From contig JAJDDY010000016.1 of the NCBI GenBank assembly GCA_029260075.1, forward strand, positions 1-51,520: a stretch of DNA of 51,520 nt, given 5' to 3'. The translations under genes and the position numbers were made by a program. Shown piece by piece: positions 8,996-16,171 of this stretch (its first letter is position 1; every line of letters begins with the position of its first letter). The notes beneath the pieces were generated by a model that made no database searches, had not been told where the DNA came from, and saw only the letters and a list, made by a program, of their open reading frames with translations. Source of the stretch: Phycisphaerae bacterium (GTDB lineage Bacteria > Planctomycetota > Phycisphaerae > UBA1845).

Positions 8996-9181
8996 CAGGA
9001 GATCAAGGCGACGATGAAACGCCTCGTCGAGAAGGGCAAGGTAATTCCGTGCCCCCACGGCGTCCTCCTGTCGCCGTTCGACCCGCTGCTGTGGGACCGC
9101 GTCCGGCGGCTCTTCGGCTTCGACCAGGTCCTTGAGATCTTCAAGCCAGCCGCGCGACGCACCTACGGCTACTACGCCTGA
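8996..9181 (+). pseudogene. YcaQ-like (HTH_42) gene fragment, shard 2
   Basis: An open stretch ending in TGA at 9179-9181 reads [12 protein letters not shown], then [20 protein letters not shown] and EIFKP..RTYGYYA. This is the middle-to-late part of the YcaQ/AlkX-like winged-helix family. It closely matches the gene at 13790-15124 at the same place, but lacks the piece between the first two motifs. It has no start of its own. It also carries the GF..EIFKP part that the larger copy has lost, so it is a remnant of another copy and not a simple duplicate. Confidence 0.75.
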
Positions 9182-9307
9182 TCGCATTCACCGCCTCGTC
9201 GTATTTCGTTTCTCTCACCGTATTGGCCTCGGCGGCATGCACGTCCGACTCCGAGGCTTTGCCTGCATCCGTCCGTGTCGCCCGCACTTTTGTACCGTTG
9301 GTTCCCA

Positions 9308-9505
9308 TCACGCACCTTCCTTTCTATCTCTTGGTTTCGCCGTGTCCCTGATCGGCCTGTCAGTTATCTTCGCCTTCTTCTTGACGGGCCTGACCCAGCC
9401 ACATTTGTGGCACACGACCCTGACCCAGTCGGAACCTATCCGCATACCCAACGCGGTGTTGTCGCACTCGGGGCACTTGCCACTTACTTCGCCTGTCATT
9501 GCCAT
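9308..9505 (-). CDS. Small two-knuckle zinc-ribbon protein
   Basis: A 65-residue protein on the minus strand. AAGGAGAGAAG sits directly before its ATG at 9505. Two C-x2-C knuckles (CPECDN and CHKCGW) are 19 residues apart, as in rubredoxin-like or transcription-factor zinc ribbons. The C-terminal half is lysine/arginine rich (VKKKAKITDRP). It probably binds nucleic acid or a protein partner, but the partner is unknown. The long plus-strand frame across this place is a shadow. Confidence 0.65.
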   Translation of the reverse strand: MAMTGEVSGKCPECDNTALGMRIGSDWVRVVCHKCGWVRPVKKKAKITDRPIRDTAKPRDRKEGA

Positions 9506-9757
9506 CGCTTCTCTCCTTGGTTTCTGCCGAACACTATTGCCCGGTCATGGAATTATACGCACTGAGGCCGAGCTACCTTCCGCTCTCGTGTCCGCCCAAT
9601 ACGCCAGCGACTCCGGCTTGCATCCTCGCTTCTGCCCAACCTCTGGAATCGACGCGGCTAGGTCACCGCAGTTGCAAACCGAATCCGTAGGCCGCGCCTG
9701 GCACGCACTGGTTGCAAACGGACGACCCTCCTTGGAGAGATTGTCGAGCCGACCGCT

Positions 9758-9860
9758 CCGAATCCAATCCGTCAACGATAGAACGTGTAGACGGAGGCCG
9801 TGGCATGTGGCCACGGCGACACTTGGACTAGGCAAGGGGCGATGCCCCGGAGGGAACGTG
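9758..9860 (+). ncRNA. L2 leader, copy a
   Basis: First of three copies of a second leader type. Predicted stems are TCCGTC/GACGGA (9768-9773 with 9790-9795), GCCGTGG/CCACGGC (9797-9803 with 9811-9817) and GGGGC/GCCCC (9836-9840 with 9844-9848). Then comes GGAGGGAA and the ATG at 9861. Stem three lies next to the Shine-Dalgarno-like GGAGGG, so it could gate translation. A CGTAGGCCG element precedes it at 9686-9694. Confidence 0.65.
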
Positions 9861-10127
9861 ATGAAGAAGCGAATCGAGATGGATGACTTGGACATCAACG
9901 CATGCACGCGGCAACAGGAGGAGGACAAGCGTGTCCCGGTGACGACGATCTGGAAGTGGAACACGCCCGAGGAGGCGAGTGCGTTTCTTGAGGGCGTGGA
10001 GTGGGTGAACGACGGTGCGCTGAGGGCCTGGATCGACAGGGAGAACCCATCAGACGTACTGGTGCATGACGACGAGACCATCGACGACTCCGACGAGTGG
10101 CCGATCGTGCGTCATGGCGGCGAGTAG
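9861..10127 (+). CDS. Small acidic protein behind leader L2a
   Basis: An 88-residue acidic protein. The start at 9861 is fixed by the leader, which ends with GGAGGGAAC seven bases earlier. It contains no cysteine cluster. The middle (TTIWKWNTPEEASAFLEGVE) looks like a small alpha/beta unit, and the end is rich in aspartate and glutamate. No family is recognised. The much longer frame that extends upstream crosses the leader and is not used. Confidence 0.6.
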   Translation: MKKRIEMDDLDINACTRQQEEDKRVPVTTIWKWNTPEEASAFLEGVEWVNDGALRAWIDRENPSDVLVHDDETIDDSDEWPIVRHGGE

Positions 10128-10217
10128 TGACAGGAGCATGAACTGCGTGGCAGAGACGGGCTGCAGGGGTTGTGGCCGTGCCTGGAAATCTTAGGAATGC
10201 GAAGAAGGAGACCGGAA

Positions 10218-10526
10218 ATGCAAGATGAGATAAGCAAGGATCAATTGTACTGGTTGGCGATCAACGGCGCATCGTGCGCCATGTCCAACATGCCTATGCC
10301 AGCGACTGTCACGGTCACGCCAAGGCCGCAGATGCTTGTGGGGTTCCTAACGCACGCGGAAGCTAAGACCGCGCAGCACAGCATGCTGACGGCCCCGATA
10401 GCCAAGTGCCGGAAGCTGATGGACAAGTGGAAGAGATGTGATGATGTGGTGATGAGGGTGTTCAAGAAGCCGGAACGTCCAACGCATGGGCCGACCATTT
10501 GGCAATGCCAAGGCGATGGTGGTTGA
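10218..10526 (+). CDS. Small protein, unknown function
   Basis: A 102-residue protein started at 10218 behind AAGGAGA. The first half is hydrophobic and mixed (QLYWLAINGASCAMSNMPMP), and the second half is basic and helical with scattered cysteines. There is no clear motif. It lies between two L2-led genes and may be transcribed together with the first. Confidence rests on the good ribosome binding site and the continuous frame. Confidence 0.5.
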   Translation: MQDEISKDQLYWLAINGASCAMSNMPMPATVTVTPRPQMLVGFLTHAEAKTAQHSMLTAPIAKCRKLMDKWKRCDDVVMRVFKKPERPTHGPTIWQCQGDGG

Positions 10527-10746
10527 GCTGCGGTGCGGTCAACCGGAAACGCTCGTGCGGAAGCACCGAGAGTCCTTTGATGAGTACGGGGATCTGGCTG
10601 TCGGTTCGCATGATCGCGCGGTGGCCGGCGGTATCCCCGTAAAGGAAGTCGAGGCTTGGCGCTTGACCCACCCGTAGGCCGCGCTCGGCACGCACGGGTT
10701 GCGATGGGCGTCCAGTCGAATAAGGCGCCCTTTGGTGCCAAGTACG

Positions 10747-10850
10747 CCGAATCCAATCCGTCCACTATAGAACGTGAGGACGGAGGCCGTGGCATGTGGC
10801 CACGGCGACACTTGCACTAGACAAGGGGCGATGCCCCGGAGGGAAAGAGA
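10747..10850 (+). ncRNA. L2 leader, copy b
   Basis: Second L2 copy, nearly identical in layout to copy a: TCCGTC/GACGGA (10757-10762 with 10779-10784), GCCGTGG/CCACGGC (10786-10792 with 10800-10806), the GGGGC/GCCCC stem, then GGAGGGAA before the ATG at 10851. The loop of the first stem differs between copies while the stem is unchanged. A CGTAGGCCG element again precedes it (10673-10681). Confidence 0.65.
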
Positions 10851-11264
10851 ATGAAGGAAGACAGTGGATCACAGAGGACGAAAGATAGCGAGATGATACT
10901 GGTCACGGACTACATTGATAGTGAGATCGGCACCAGCCTGTGGTTCTGTCCGTACGACCCGTGGGTCGTCAAGCATAGGCGGGCTTGCCGTAGGGCACTC
11001 AAGAGACTGCACGACGACAACATGCCCGAAGACCGCTTCAGGCTTTGGCTCGGCGATGCCATCGAGGTGACCCGGAGTCGGATCGACCAGGATGCGACAT
11101 GGCTCGATCGTTTCCCCGAATTCGCATGGGTCAAGTGCGCAAAGGACGCTCCGCCCTCACGCCGGAGTTCCGTCAACGCGAAGGTGTTCGAGATTCTGCG
11201 CGATCCCAATGTACGATCGCATTACCAGTGCCTTTGTCACAATTGTTGCGCCAAGGGGAATTAG
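10851..11264 (+). CDS. Small protein behind leader L2b
   Basis: A 137-residue protein with the start given by the end of leader L2b. A hydrophobic/aromatic segment lies near residues 27-40 (TSLWFCPYDPWVVKHRRACR). It is followed by helical basic and acidic stretches and a C-terminal CLCHNCC cysteine group that could bind a metal. I do not recognise the family. It is unrelated to the 9861 product although both have the same leader. Confidence 0.6.
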   Translation: MKEDSGSQRTKDSEMILVTDYIDSEIGTSLWFCPYDPWVVKHRRACRRALKRLHDDNMPEDRFRLWLGDAIEVTRSRIDQDATWLDRFPEFAWVKCAKDAPPSRRSSVNAKVFEILRDPNVRSHYQCLCHNCCAKGN

Positions 11265-11378
11265 TCCGCGGAGCCTAAACTGCGCCCGGCTTCGACAGGT
11301 TCGGTGAACCAATGGGACAGAACTCAAACCGCGCGGGATAGAACACAAGAAGTGGAGTCCCTGACTGGAGCCAGGTGA

Positions 11379-11531
11379 ACGAAGGGCAGCCCCCCGGGTT
11401 GACTCGCTGAGGATGCGGAACGCACGGCACCCGTGCCGTCGGCACATCCGGATCTCAAGGTGGGCAGGAACGACCCGTGCCCCTGCGGCAGCGGACGCAA
11501 GCACAAGAAATGCTGCATGGTTCGGGCCTGA
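11379..11531 (+). pseudogene. SEC-C C-terminal remnant (second copy of TPR/SEC-C gene)
   Basis: The stretch keeps the open frame for [19 protein letters not shown] and the stop codon but lacks the helical domain in front. It matches the end of the 5773-6918 gene. It is therefore a truncated copy carried along with the noncoding DNA behind it. The cysteines of the zinc motif are intact, but no plausible start with a ribosome binding site is seen. Confidence 0.75.
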
Positions 11532-11758
11532 GCTACAGGGACACAGACCTCCCCGAATAGCGCCTGCGCCGCGGAGCCTTGCGGCGTTCAGATTTGCCTC
11601 CTCCATATCCCTGAACGCGATCCCTTTTGACCATCAGAAGCGTAGGCCGGGGTCGATACCGCTCAGAGCTGTGTGGACACGACCGCTCGCACGAAGTTCG
11701 CGACACACTCATCCAGGTTACCGGTCGTTTGCACGGCAAGCAGTGCCGGTTACCGGCA
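11379..11758 (+). repeat. Segmental duplication D1, copy B
   Basis: It matches 6767-7144 through the SEC-C coding end and the following noncoding segment, up to the shared palindrome TGCCGG TTA CCGGCA (11744-11758). Leader L1c begins about 55 bases further. Copy A is followed by an L1 leader too, but about 760 bases later. Confidence 0.85.
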
Positions 11759-11811
11759 GGCTCGCGCCCTCCATACCCCTGCGCGTAGCGCGCGCCGACC
11801 TTCATGGAGCG

Positions 11812-11957
11812 CTCGCGAGCCTACGAGATCGGTCCGCAAAAAGTTAGGGGTAATATTAGGTAGAGGCAGACCGCAGGAGTGTCCTGGGCTGCGAGGGCTA
11901 ACTCATGGGCGAAACGCCCGAGGCTGCCGGCGAAGTCCGGCGAAAGGAGAAAAGGAA
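11812..11957 (+). ncRNA. L1 leader, copy c
   Basis: Third L1 copy. Stem one is CAGGA/TCCTG (11874-11878 with 11882-11886), where copy a has CGGGA/TCCCG. A second-position G-C pair has become A-T on both sides. Stem two is GGGCG/CGCCC (11907-11911 with 11915-11919). An extra GCCGG-type hairpin and AAAGGAG precede the ATG at 11958. Confidence 0.65.
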
Positions 11958-12371
11958 ATGAACAACAGCACAAGAATCGAGATGTCACAGGCTAGTGTGT
12001 TCCAGACAGACGCCATCGCGCTGGCCAAGGCGGCCTGCCCGGCACTCACGAACGGGGAATGGGAGGTCATACTGAACGCCCTCAATGGGCACAGGGACGC
12101 GGTGATGATCAGCGTCGAACGCGACCGGGGTGCTCAAATCATCGACGCACTCAGCGACACGCGGCTGAATGTATCTGACGCCGCGCACATGGCGGCGGGG
12201 ACGCACTCCGACTGGCCGATGGACGACCCGGATCCCGACGGCCCGGGGGCGTCTTTGTCGCACAAGTATCCAACATGGACGGAAACCCAGTGGCTGGCGG
12301 TGTCGCTGTTGGCGCAGGCGTTCTGGCAATGCGGGCTTCTAGCCGAAGGGCTTCCGTTGGTCGGCGACTGA
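11958..12371 (+). CDS. Small protein behind leader L1c
   Basis: A 137-residue protein started at 11958 behind GAAAGGAGAAAAGG. The N-terminal half contains helices (DAIALAKAACPALTNGEWEV), and the C-terminal half has a hydrophobic helix (ETQWLAVSLLAQAFWQCGLL) that is amphipathic and not a clear membrane span. No motif is recognised. A frame extending upstream runs through duplication D1 and the leader and is not taken as coding. Confidence 0.6.
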   Translation: MNNSTRIEMSQASVFQTDAIALAKAACPALTNGEWEVILNALNGHRDAVMISVERDRGAQIIDALSDTRLNVSDAAHMAAGTHSDWPMDDPDPDGPGASLSHKYPTWTETQWLAVSLLAQAFWQCGLLAEGLPLVGD

Positions 12372-12393
12372 ATCGGGCGGTACCCGCCCCGGC

Positions 12394-12462
12394 GTGATCG
12401 GACACATCGAGGAGATGATCGGCGAATTCCGCGAATTCGGATGCGTTGACAACGCGGATTGA
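12394..12462 (+). pseudogene. Remnant of the 3544-type zinc-ribbon gene end
   Basis: The frame from 12394 to a TGA at 12460-12462 reads VIGHIEEMIGEFREFGC, almost the same as the last residues of the gene at 3544-3891. No start or cysteine knuckle remains. It follows the 11958 gene by only 22 bases, as if a recombination event had joined the tail of one array gene to another. Confidence 0.7.
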
Positions 12463-12499
12463 CTGGTAATGCCCAGGTTCTTGCCGGCGGCGTCACCGT

Positions 12500-12530
12500 A
12501 GAAGGGCGTGCCCGGGGGGCACGCCCTTCT
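12500..12530 (+). terminator. Perfect 13-bp hairpin
   Basis: AGAAGGGCGTGCC (12500-12512) pairs with GGCACGCCCTTCT (12518-12530) around CGGGG. There is no long U-tract. It probably ends transcription of the 11958 unit before leader L2c begins. Confidence 0.55.
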
Positions 12531-12556
12531 TCGGCGGCATCGCCAAGCCGATCGCC

Positions 12557-12681
12557 CCGAATCCGATCGGTCAACGATAGAACGTGTAGACGGAGGCCGT
12601 GGCATGTGGCTGCGGCGACACTTGCAGTTGGCAAGCCGGATGGAAGGCTGCCGAAGATCACTATCAATTGGGAGGAGAGAG
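12557..12681 (+). ncRNA. L2 leader, copy c (diverged)
   Basis: Third L2 copy. The middle stem is GCCGTGG/CTGCGGC (12596-12602 with 12610-12616). Two of its seven pairs are now G-T wobbles, so pairing is kept although the sequence changed. The first stem has one mismatch, and the GGGGC/GCCCC stem is replaced by different sequence. It ends with GGGAGGAGAG before the ATG at 12682. Confidence 0.55.
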
Positions 12682-13167
12682 ATGAAGCTCAAGCTCTGTA
12701 CAAACGGGGAAGTGCTCTGGAATTCGGTGTCCGGGGACGACCTCCCAGGCGGGGTTGACTACGCCGAGGTGGCTGGCTGGTGGCGGGAGGCGGCGATTAC
12801 GGTCTTGGACCTGGCCTGCGTCGAATACGATGTGTCGCACCCGGGCCTCCACGCCTGGAACGGGGAGAACACGCACACCGGGCAGTGCGGCGGCCTGATG
12901 TGGTGGGGCAAGCCCACCACGGACGAAGACGAAGCAATCGAGCACGCATCCGATGTGGGCGACCGCGCCGTGTGCGAGGAGGCTCTCCGTTGCTACGGCG
13001 ACGACATGGAACACTGGGCCTCCGCCGTGTCCGAGGCGCAGGCCGAGGGCGCAGACGGTGTTGACGCCGAACTAGCCCACGCCCGCGAGTCGCTGGAGTG
13101 GGCGAGGGGGGCGCACACGCTCCTCCGCGAGGCACTCCGCGGCGTCACGGCGGTGAGTTCTGACTGA
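12682..13167 (+). CDS. Small acidic protein behind leader L2c
   Basis: A 161-residue acidic protein with a strong GGGAGGAGAG site. The middle holds several tryptophans and aspartates (VAGWWREAAITVLDLACVEY), then a glycine/histidine-rich stretch (HPGLHAWNGENTHTGQCGG). The C-terminal half is helical and alanine/glutamate rich (DDMEHWASAVSEAQAEGADG). I do not recognise the family and see no catalytic motif. Confidence 0.6.
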   Translation: MKLKLCTNGEVLWNSVSGDDLPGGVDYAEVAGWWREAAITVLDLACVEYDVSHPGLHAWNGENTHTGQCGGLMWWGKPTTDEDEAIEHASDVGDRAVCEEALRCYGDDMEHWASAVSEAQAEGADGVDAELAHARESLEWARGAHTLLREALRGVTAVSSD

Positions 13168-13290
13168 AGCGCACTTGATTAGCGGAAGAGGCTGCGGAGA
13201 CCAGCGCCGAACACGGCCGGCTAGAACATGAGTAAGAGGAATCAGATGGATACCATGTGAACGAAGGCAACACTAACGGAGGGTGAAAAG

Positions 13291-13710
13291 ATGGCAGACT
13301 ACTACACGCAGTATTCGGCAGAGATCGACAAACTGACGGACGACGAGATCAAATGGCTTGAGGTCCGACTCAAAGACATCGAGGACGCGCGTGCCGACGA
13401 CGATGGCCTTGGCGAGGACGACAACGACCTTGGCCAGGTGGAGCTGCAGGACCGGACACTCTGGTTCTGCGGCCGGGAGTCCGGGGACCCTTGGGCTATC
13501 GCCGAGTTCGTGCAGGGCTTCCTCAAGCAGTTTCGCCCGAACGGCAGCTTCTCGATGGAGCACACGTACTCGTGCAGTAGGCCCCGCCTCGACGGTTTCG
13601 GCGGGGGCGCCATCTTCGTTACGGCGGAGAGACTCGAACACGTTGACTCGTCCACATGGCTACGGGCGCAGTGCGAGGAGCACAAGAAGCGGATCACCGA
13701 ACAAACTTGA
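13291..13710 (+). CDS. Small acidic protein, end duplicated downstream
   Basis: A 139-residue protein behind GGAGGGTG. The start is strongly acidic (DKLTDDEIKWLEVRLKDIED), followed by a beta-rich middle with tryptophan and glycine (TLWFCGRESGDPWAIAEFVQ). The last 12 codons and about 100 bases after the stop are duplicated at 16032-16171. The family is not recognised. It directly precedes the GIY-YIG/YcaQ fusion gene, and the same junction recurs at the second copy. Confidence 0.6.
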   Translation: MADYYTQYSAEIDKLTDDEIKWLEVRLKDIEDARADDDGLGEDDNDLGQVELQDRTLWFCGRESGDPWAIAEFVQGFLKQFRPNGSFSMEHTYSCSRPRLDGFGGGAIFVTAERLEHVDSSTWLRAQCEEHKKRITEQT

Positions 13711-13811
13711 TAGGCGCGGCATCGGCGACGGCGGAATACTCGTGAACGAGTGGATAGGACGGGTAGGTCGGCGATGTTAGAATCCGATCATGCCCAACGA
13801 CCGCACAACCA
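13672..13811 (+). repeat. Segmental duplication D2, copy A
   Basis: 140 bases covering the end of the 13291 gene, the spacer and the first codons of the fusion gene. The copy at 16032-16171 has the same length, with scattered substitutions and no gap noticed. Confidence 0.85.
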
Positions 13812-15124
13812 TGCCTCGATGGTACGTCTATATCCTGCGGTGCGGGAACCGCGCACTGTACACGGGGATTGCGACGGATGTATCCCGTCGGCTCGACGAG
13901 CATCGCGAAGGCAAGGGCGCGAAGTACCTCCGGGGCAAAGGCCCGTTGCGTCTGGTGTTCAAGAAGGCGATCGGTGCCAAGGGCCTTACTCTGAGTGTGG
14001 AGGGACGCATCAAGAAGCTGTCCAAGGCTCACAAGGAAGCCCTGGTCGAGCGGGACGGCATGATCGAGCAAATCATCGCCCAGGCCAAGAAGGCGTCGAA
14101 CCGACGGGCCAGGCAATCGGCGGTTCGTGGCTCATCATCGGATGACGGTGCCGTGGAGTCCCTGACAGTCCGCGAGGCACGGCGGCTGGCACTCGCCAAG
14201 GCAGGTCTGCTGAAGCCCGAATGGACCGGATTCCCAATTCGCGCGAAAGGCTGCGGAAAACGCGCCAGGGAAGCCGCCGCAGACGTGATCCGGCGTTTCG
14301 GATACCTTCAACTCGACACCGTGTCGATCGCCGGCGCGCGGAGCCACACGTTAGTCCTTCTGTCCAGGTTGGAAGGGTTCGATCCCGCCCTCGGCGAGGA
14401 ACTCCTCCAGCCGGGCACGCCGCACTTCGAGTATTGGGGCCACGAGGCGAGCTGGATTCCCCTCGAACTCTATCCCGCGTTCGAGTTCCGCCGACGCGAG
14501 TTCCGCCGTCACCCGTGGTGGGGCGACATCGTGGGCGAGCACCCCGAGGTCGCCAGGAAGCTCCGCCGCCGCATCCGAGACGAGGGTCCGCTGCGTTCGA
14601 TCGACATGGAGGGCCGGGGGAGCAGCGGATGGTGGGATCTCAAGGTCGCGAAGCGCGTCGCCACCGCGCTGTGGTCGAGCGGGGAGTTGGCCATCCGGGA
14701 GCGAAAGAACTTCCAACGCACCCACGATCTCGCCGAGCGTGTCATCCCTGACGATGTACGGGGCAAGCCCCTCACCAAGCGGGATGGCATCGAAGTCCTG
14801 CTGCTCAAGGCGCTCGACGGCCACGGGTGGGCAACGACGGGAACACTCGCATCGACGTGGCGGCTGAGGAACAACAGGGCAGAGATAGCAGCAGCGTTGA
14901 AACGTCTCGTCGAGAAAGGGAAGGTCATGCCGTGCGCGCTCGAGAACCCCGACAAACGCGCCACGCCCGGATGGATCCGGCCCGAGGATCGGGAACTCGC
15001 CGCGCGGCTGGACACCGTGCGACCGCGCCGCGACAGCGGCGTTCTCCTGTCGCCGTTCGACCCGCTGCTGTGGGACCGGGCCCGCGTCCGACGGCTCATG
15101 GGTGCCGTGCCGGCGGCTCGATGA
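13790..15124 (+). CDS. GIY-YIG nuclease fused to a truncated YcaQ-like domain
   Basis: A 444-residue fusion. Residues 10-90 are a GIY-YIG domain of the UPF0213 type (WYVYILRC, then ALYTGIATD, R34 in VSRRLDEH and E71 in SVEGRIKKL). Residues 130-444 match the YcaQ/AlkX-like winged-helix family (HTH_42), whose characterised members unhook DNA crosslinks: LTVREARRLALAKAGL, then GYLQLDTVSIAGARSHTLVL and [14 protein letters not shown]. The family normally goes on with a GF..EI.VP..R..GYY segment and about 80 more residues, and here it stops abruptly at MGAVPAAR. The missing parts survive at 8996-9181 and 16187-16390. The start at 13790 lacks a good ribosome site, and 13811 is possible. Confidence 0.75.
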   Translation: MPNDRTTMPRWYVYILRCGNRALYTGIATDVSRRLDEHREGKGAKYLRGKGPLRLVFKKAIGAKGLTLSVEGRIKKLSKAHKEALVERDGMIEQIIAQAKKASNRRARQSAVRGSSSDDGAVESLTVREARRLALAKAGLLKPEWTGFPIRAKGCGKRAREAAADVIRRFGYLQLDTVSIAGARSHTLVLLSRLEGFDPALGEELLQPGTPHFEYWGHEASWIPLELYPAFEFRRREFRRHPWWGDIVGEHPEVARKLRRRIRDEGPLRSIDMEGRGSSGWWDLKVAKRVATALWSSGELAIRERKNFQRTHDLAERVIPDDVRGKPLTKRDGIEVLLLKALDGHGWATTGTLASTWRLRNNRAEIAAALKRLVEKGKVMPCALENPDKRATPGWIRPEDRELAARLDTVRPRRDSGVLLSPFDPLLWDRARVRRLMGAVPAAR

Positions 15125-15271
15125 TCATGGTCTTTTCGGAACGGCGAGAGATCCAGCCCCATGGAATTCCGTCGTCCGTACAGTCCCCGAAGAGCCGCGC
15201 GGTTGCCCTCGAGGAGACGGGGCCCGAAGGGGTTCCGACGGTCTCGCGCCGCCACCCGCCAGAGTCGATCT

Positions 15272-15305
15272 CACTCCCGGCGGCGCGAATGCGCCGCCGG
15301 GAGTG
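15272..15305. terminator. Perfect 15-bp hairpin between convergent genes
   Basis: CACTCCCGGCGGCGC (15272-15286) and its exact complement (15291-15305) enclose a GAAT loop. It lies between a plus-strand gene ending at 15124 and a minus-strand gene ending at 15323, where a shared terminator is expected. No U-tract follows on either side. Confidence 0.55.
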
Positions 15306-15322
15306 TCTCACCCTTCCTGCGA

Positions 15323-15703
15323 TTACCAGATCTCAAAGCCCCCGTCGGTACATGACCGGCAAAACACGATGAACTCGTGGATCATCTCACGATCCACTTC
15401 GTAGGCCGGCAGTCCGGGGACGTCCGTGAAGAAGCCCTTCTCATCAACATACGGGCCATCGCCGGAATCCAACGTGAACTTCTTGATTCTCGGCAACTCG
15501 GCGAGTCTGCGGTCGAGCGCATCGGCAATCGCCACGGCGAGTCCGCCGACGACGCGGTAACCGTCGTTGGTGGAAATGTAACAGACATCAGGGTCGTCAT
15601 TCGGCAACACCCCGGTCTCCAAGATCAGCTCCACAATCGGACGCCAACTCCAAACATTCGCCCGGAAGTACTGCTCGTTCGTCCCGTACAAATCAAAACC
15701 CAT
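15323..15703 (-). CDS. Conserved-looking protein of unknown function (MGFDLYG family)
   Basis: A 126-residue protein. A clear GGAAGGAGA precedes its ATG on the minus strand. It opens with MGFDLYGTNEQYFRANVWSW, a start I associate with a family of small proteins found in islands and phage-like regions. Later features are DRRLAELP and a C-terminal FIVFCRSCTDGGFEIW. It is compact and likely cytoplasmic, with no known activity. It is one of the few genes of the array on the minus strand. Confidence 0.65.
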   Translation of the reverse strand: MGFDLYGTNEQYFRANVWSWRPIVELILETGVLPNDDPDVCYISTNDGYRVVGGLAVAIADALDRRLAELPRIKKFTLDSGDGPYVDEKGFFTDVPGLPAYEVDREMIHEFIVFCRSCTDGGFEIW

Positions 15704-16031
15704 TTCGGTCTCCTTCCCCTATCGGAGAAAGCCATCATCTCCGGCCCGGTACGACACCCGGCCTCCAACTTAATATAGACACGGGTTGGAAACCGATTGA
15801 TCGTGCTGTGTAGCGGTGACCCGCTGCCACTTCCAACAACAGTCATATCTTGTCTTTTCGACGGTGACACATCGCGCCACTTGCTGATCCCCGTTACGGA
15901 CTCAGATGCATGATGACGGCAGCCTCCGTAAAGACACTTGATCGCTCAACCCAATCCGTAGGCCGTGCTCGGCGCGAAACGCCGCGGAGAAAATAGAACA
16001 CCTTGATTCATTTTCCTGGCTGTGGGAGCGA
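15704..16031. other. Intergenic stretch with a CGTAGGCCG element
   Basis: About 330 bases without a convincing gene. It contains CGTAGGCCG at 15957-15965, followed by GCTCGGC as at the copy in front of leader L2b, but no leader follows here. AT-rich sequence near 15770 could hold the promoter of the minus-strand gene at 15703. Confidence 0.4.
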
Positions 16032-16171
16032 TGCGAGGAGCACAAGAAGAGGGTCACCGAACAAACTTGATAGGCGCGGCACCGGCGGCAACGGAAGACT
16101 CGTGACCGAGTAGATGGGACGGGCAGGCGGGTGATGCTAGACTCCGATCATGCCTAACGACCGCACAACTA
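16032..16171 (+). repeat. Segmental duplication D2, copy B
   Basis: Second copy of 13672-13811, including the stop codon of the 13291-type gene and the start codon of the GIY-YIG-type gene. After 16171 the sequence jumps to the YcaQ C-terminal part, so an internal deletion removed the GIY-YIG and most of the YcaQ domain in this copy. Confidence 0.85.
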
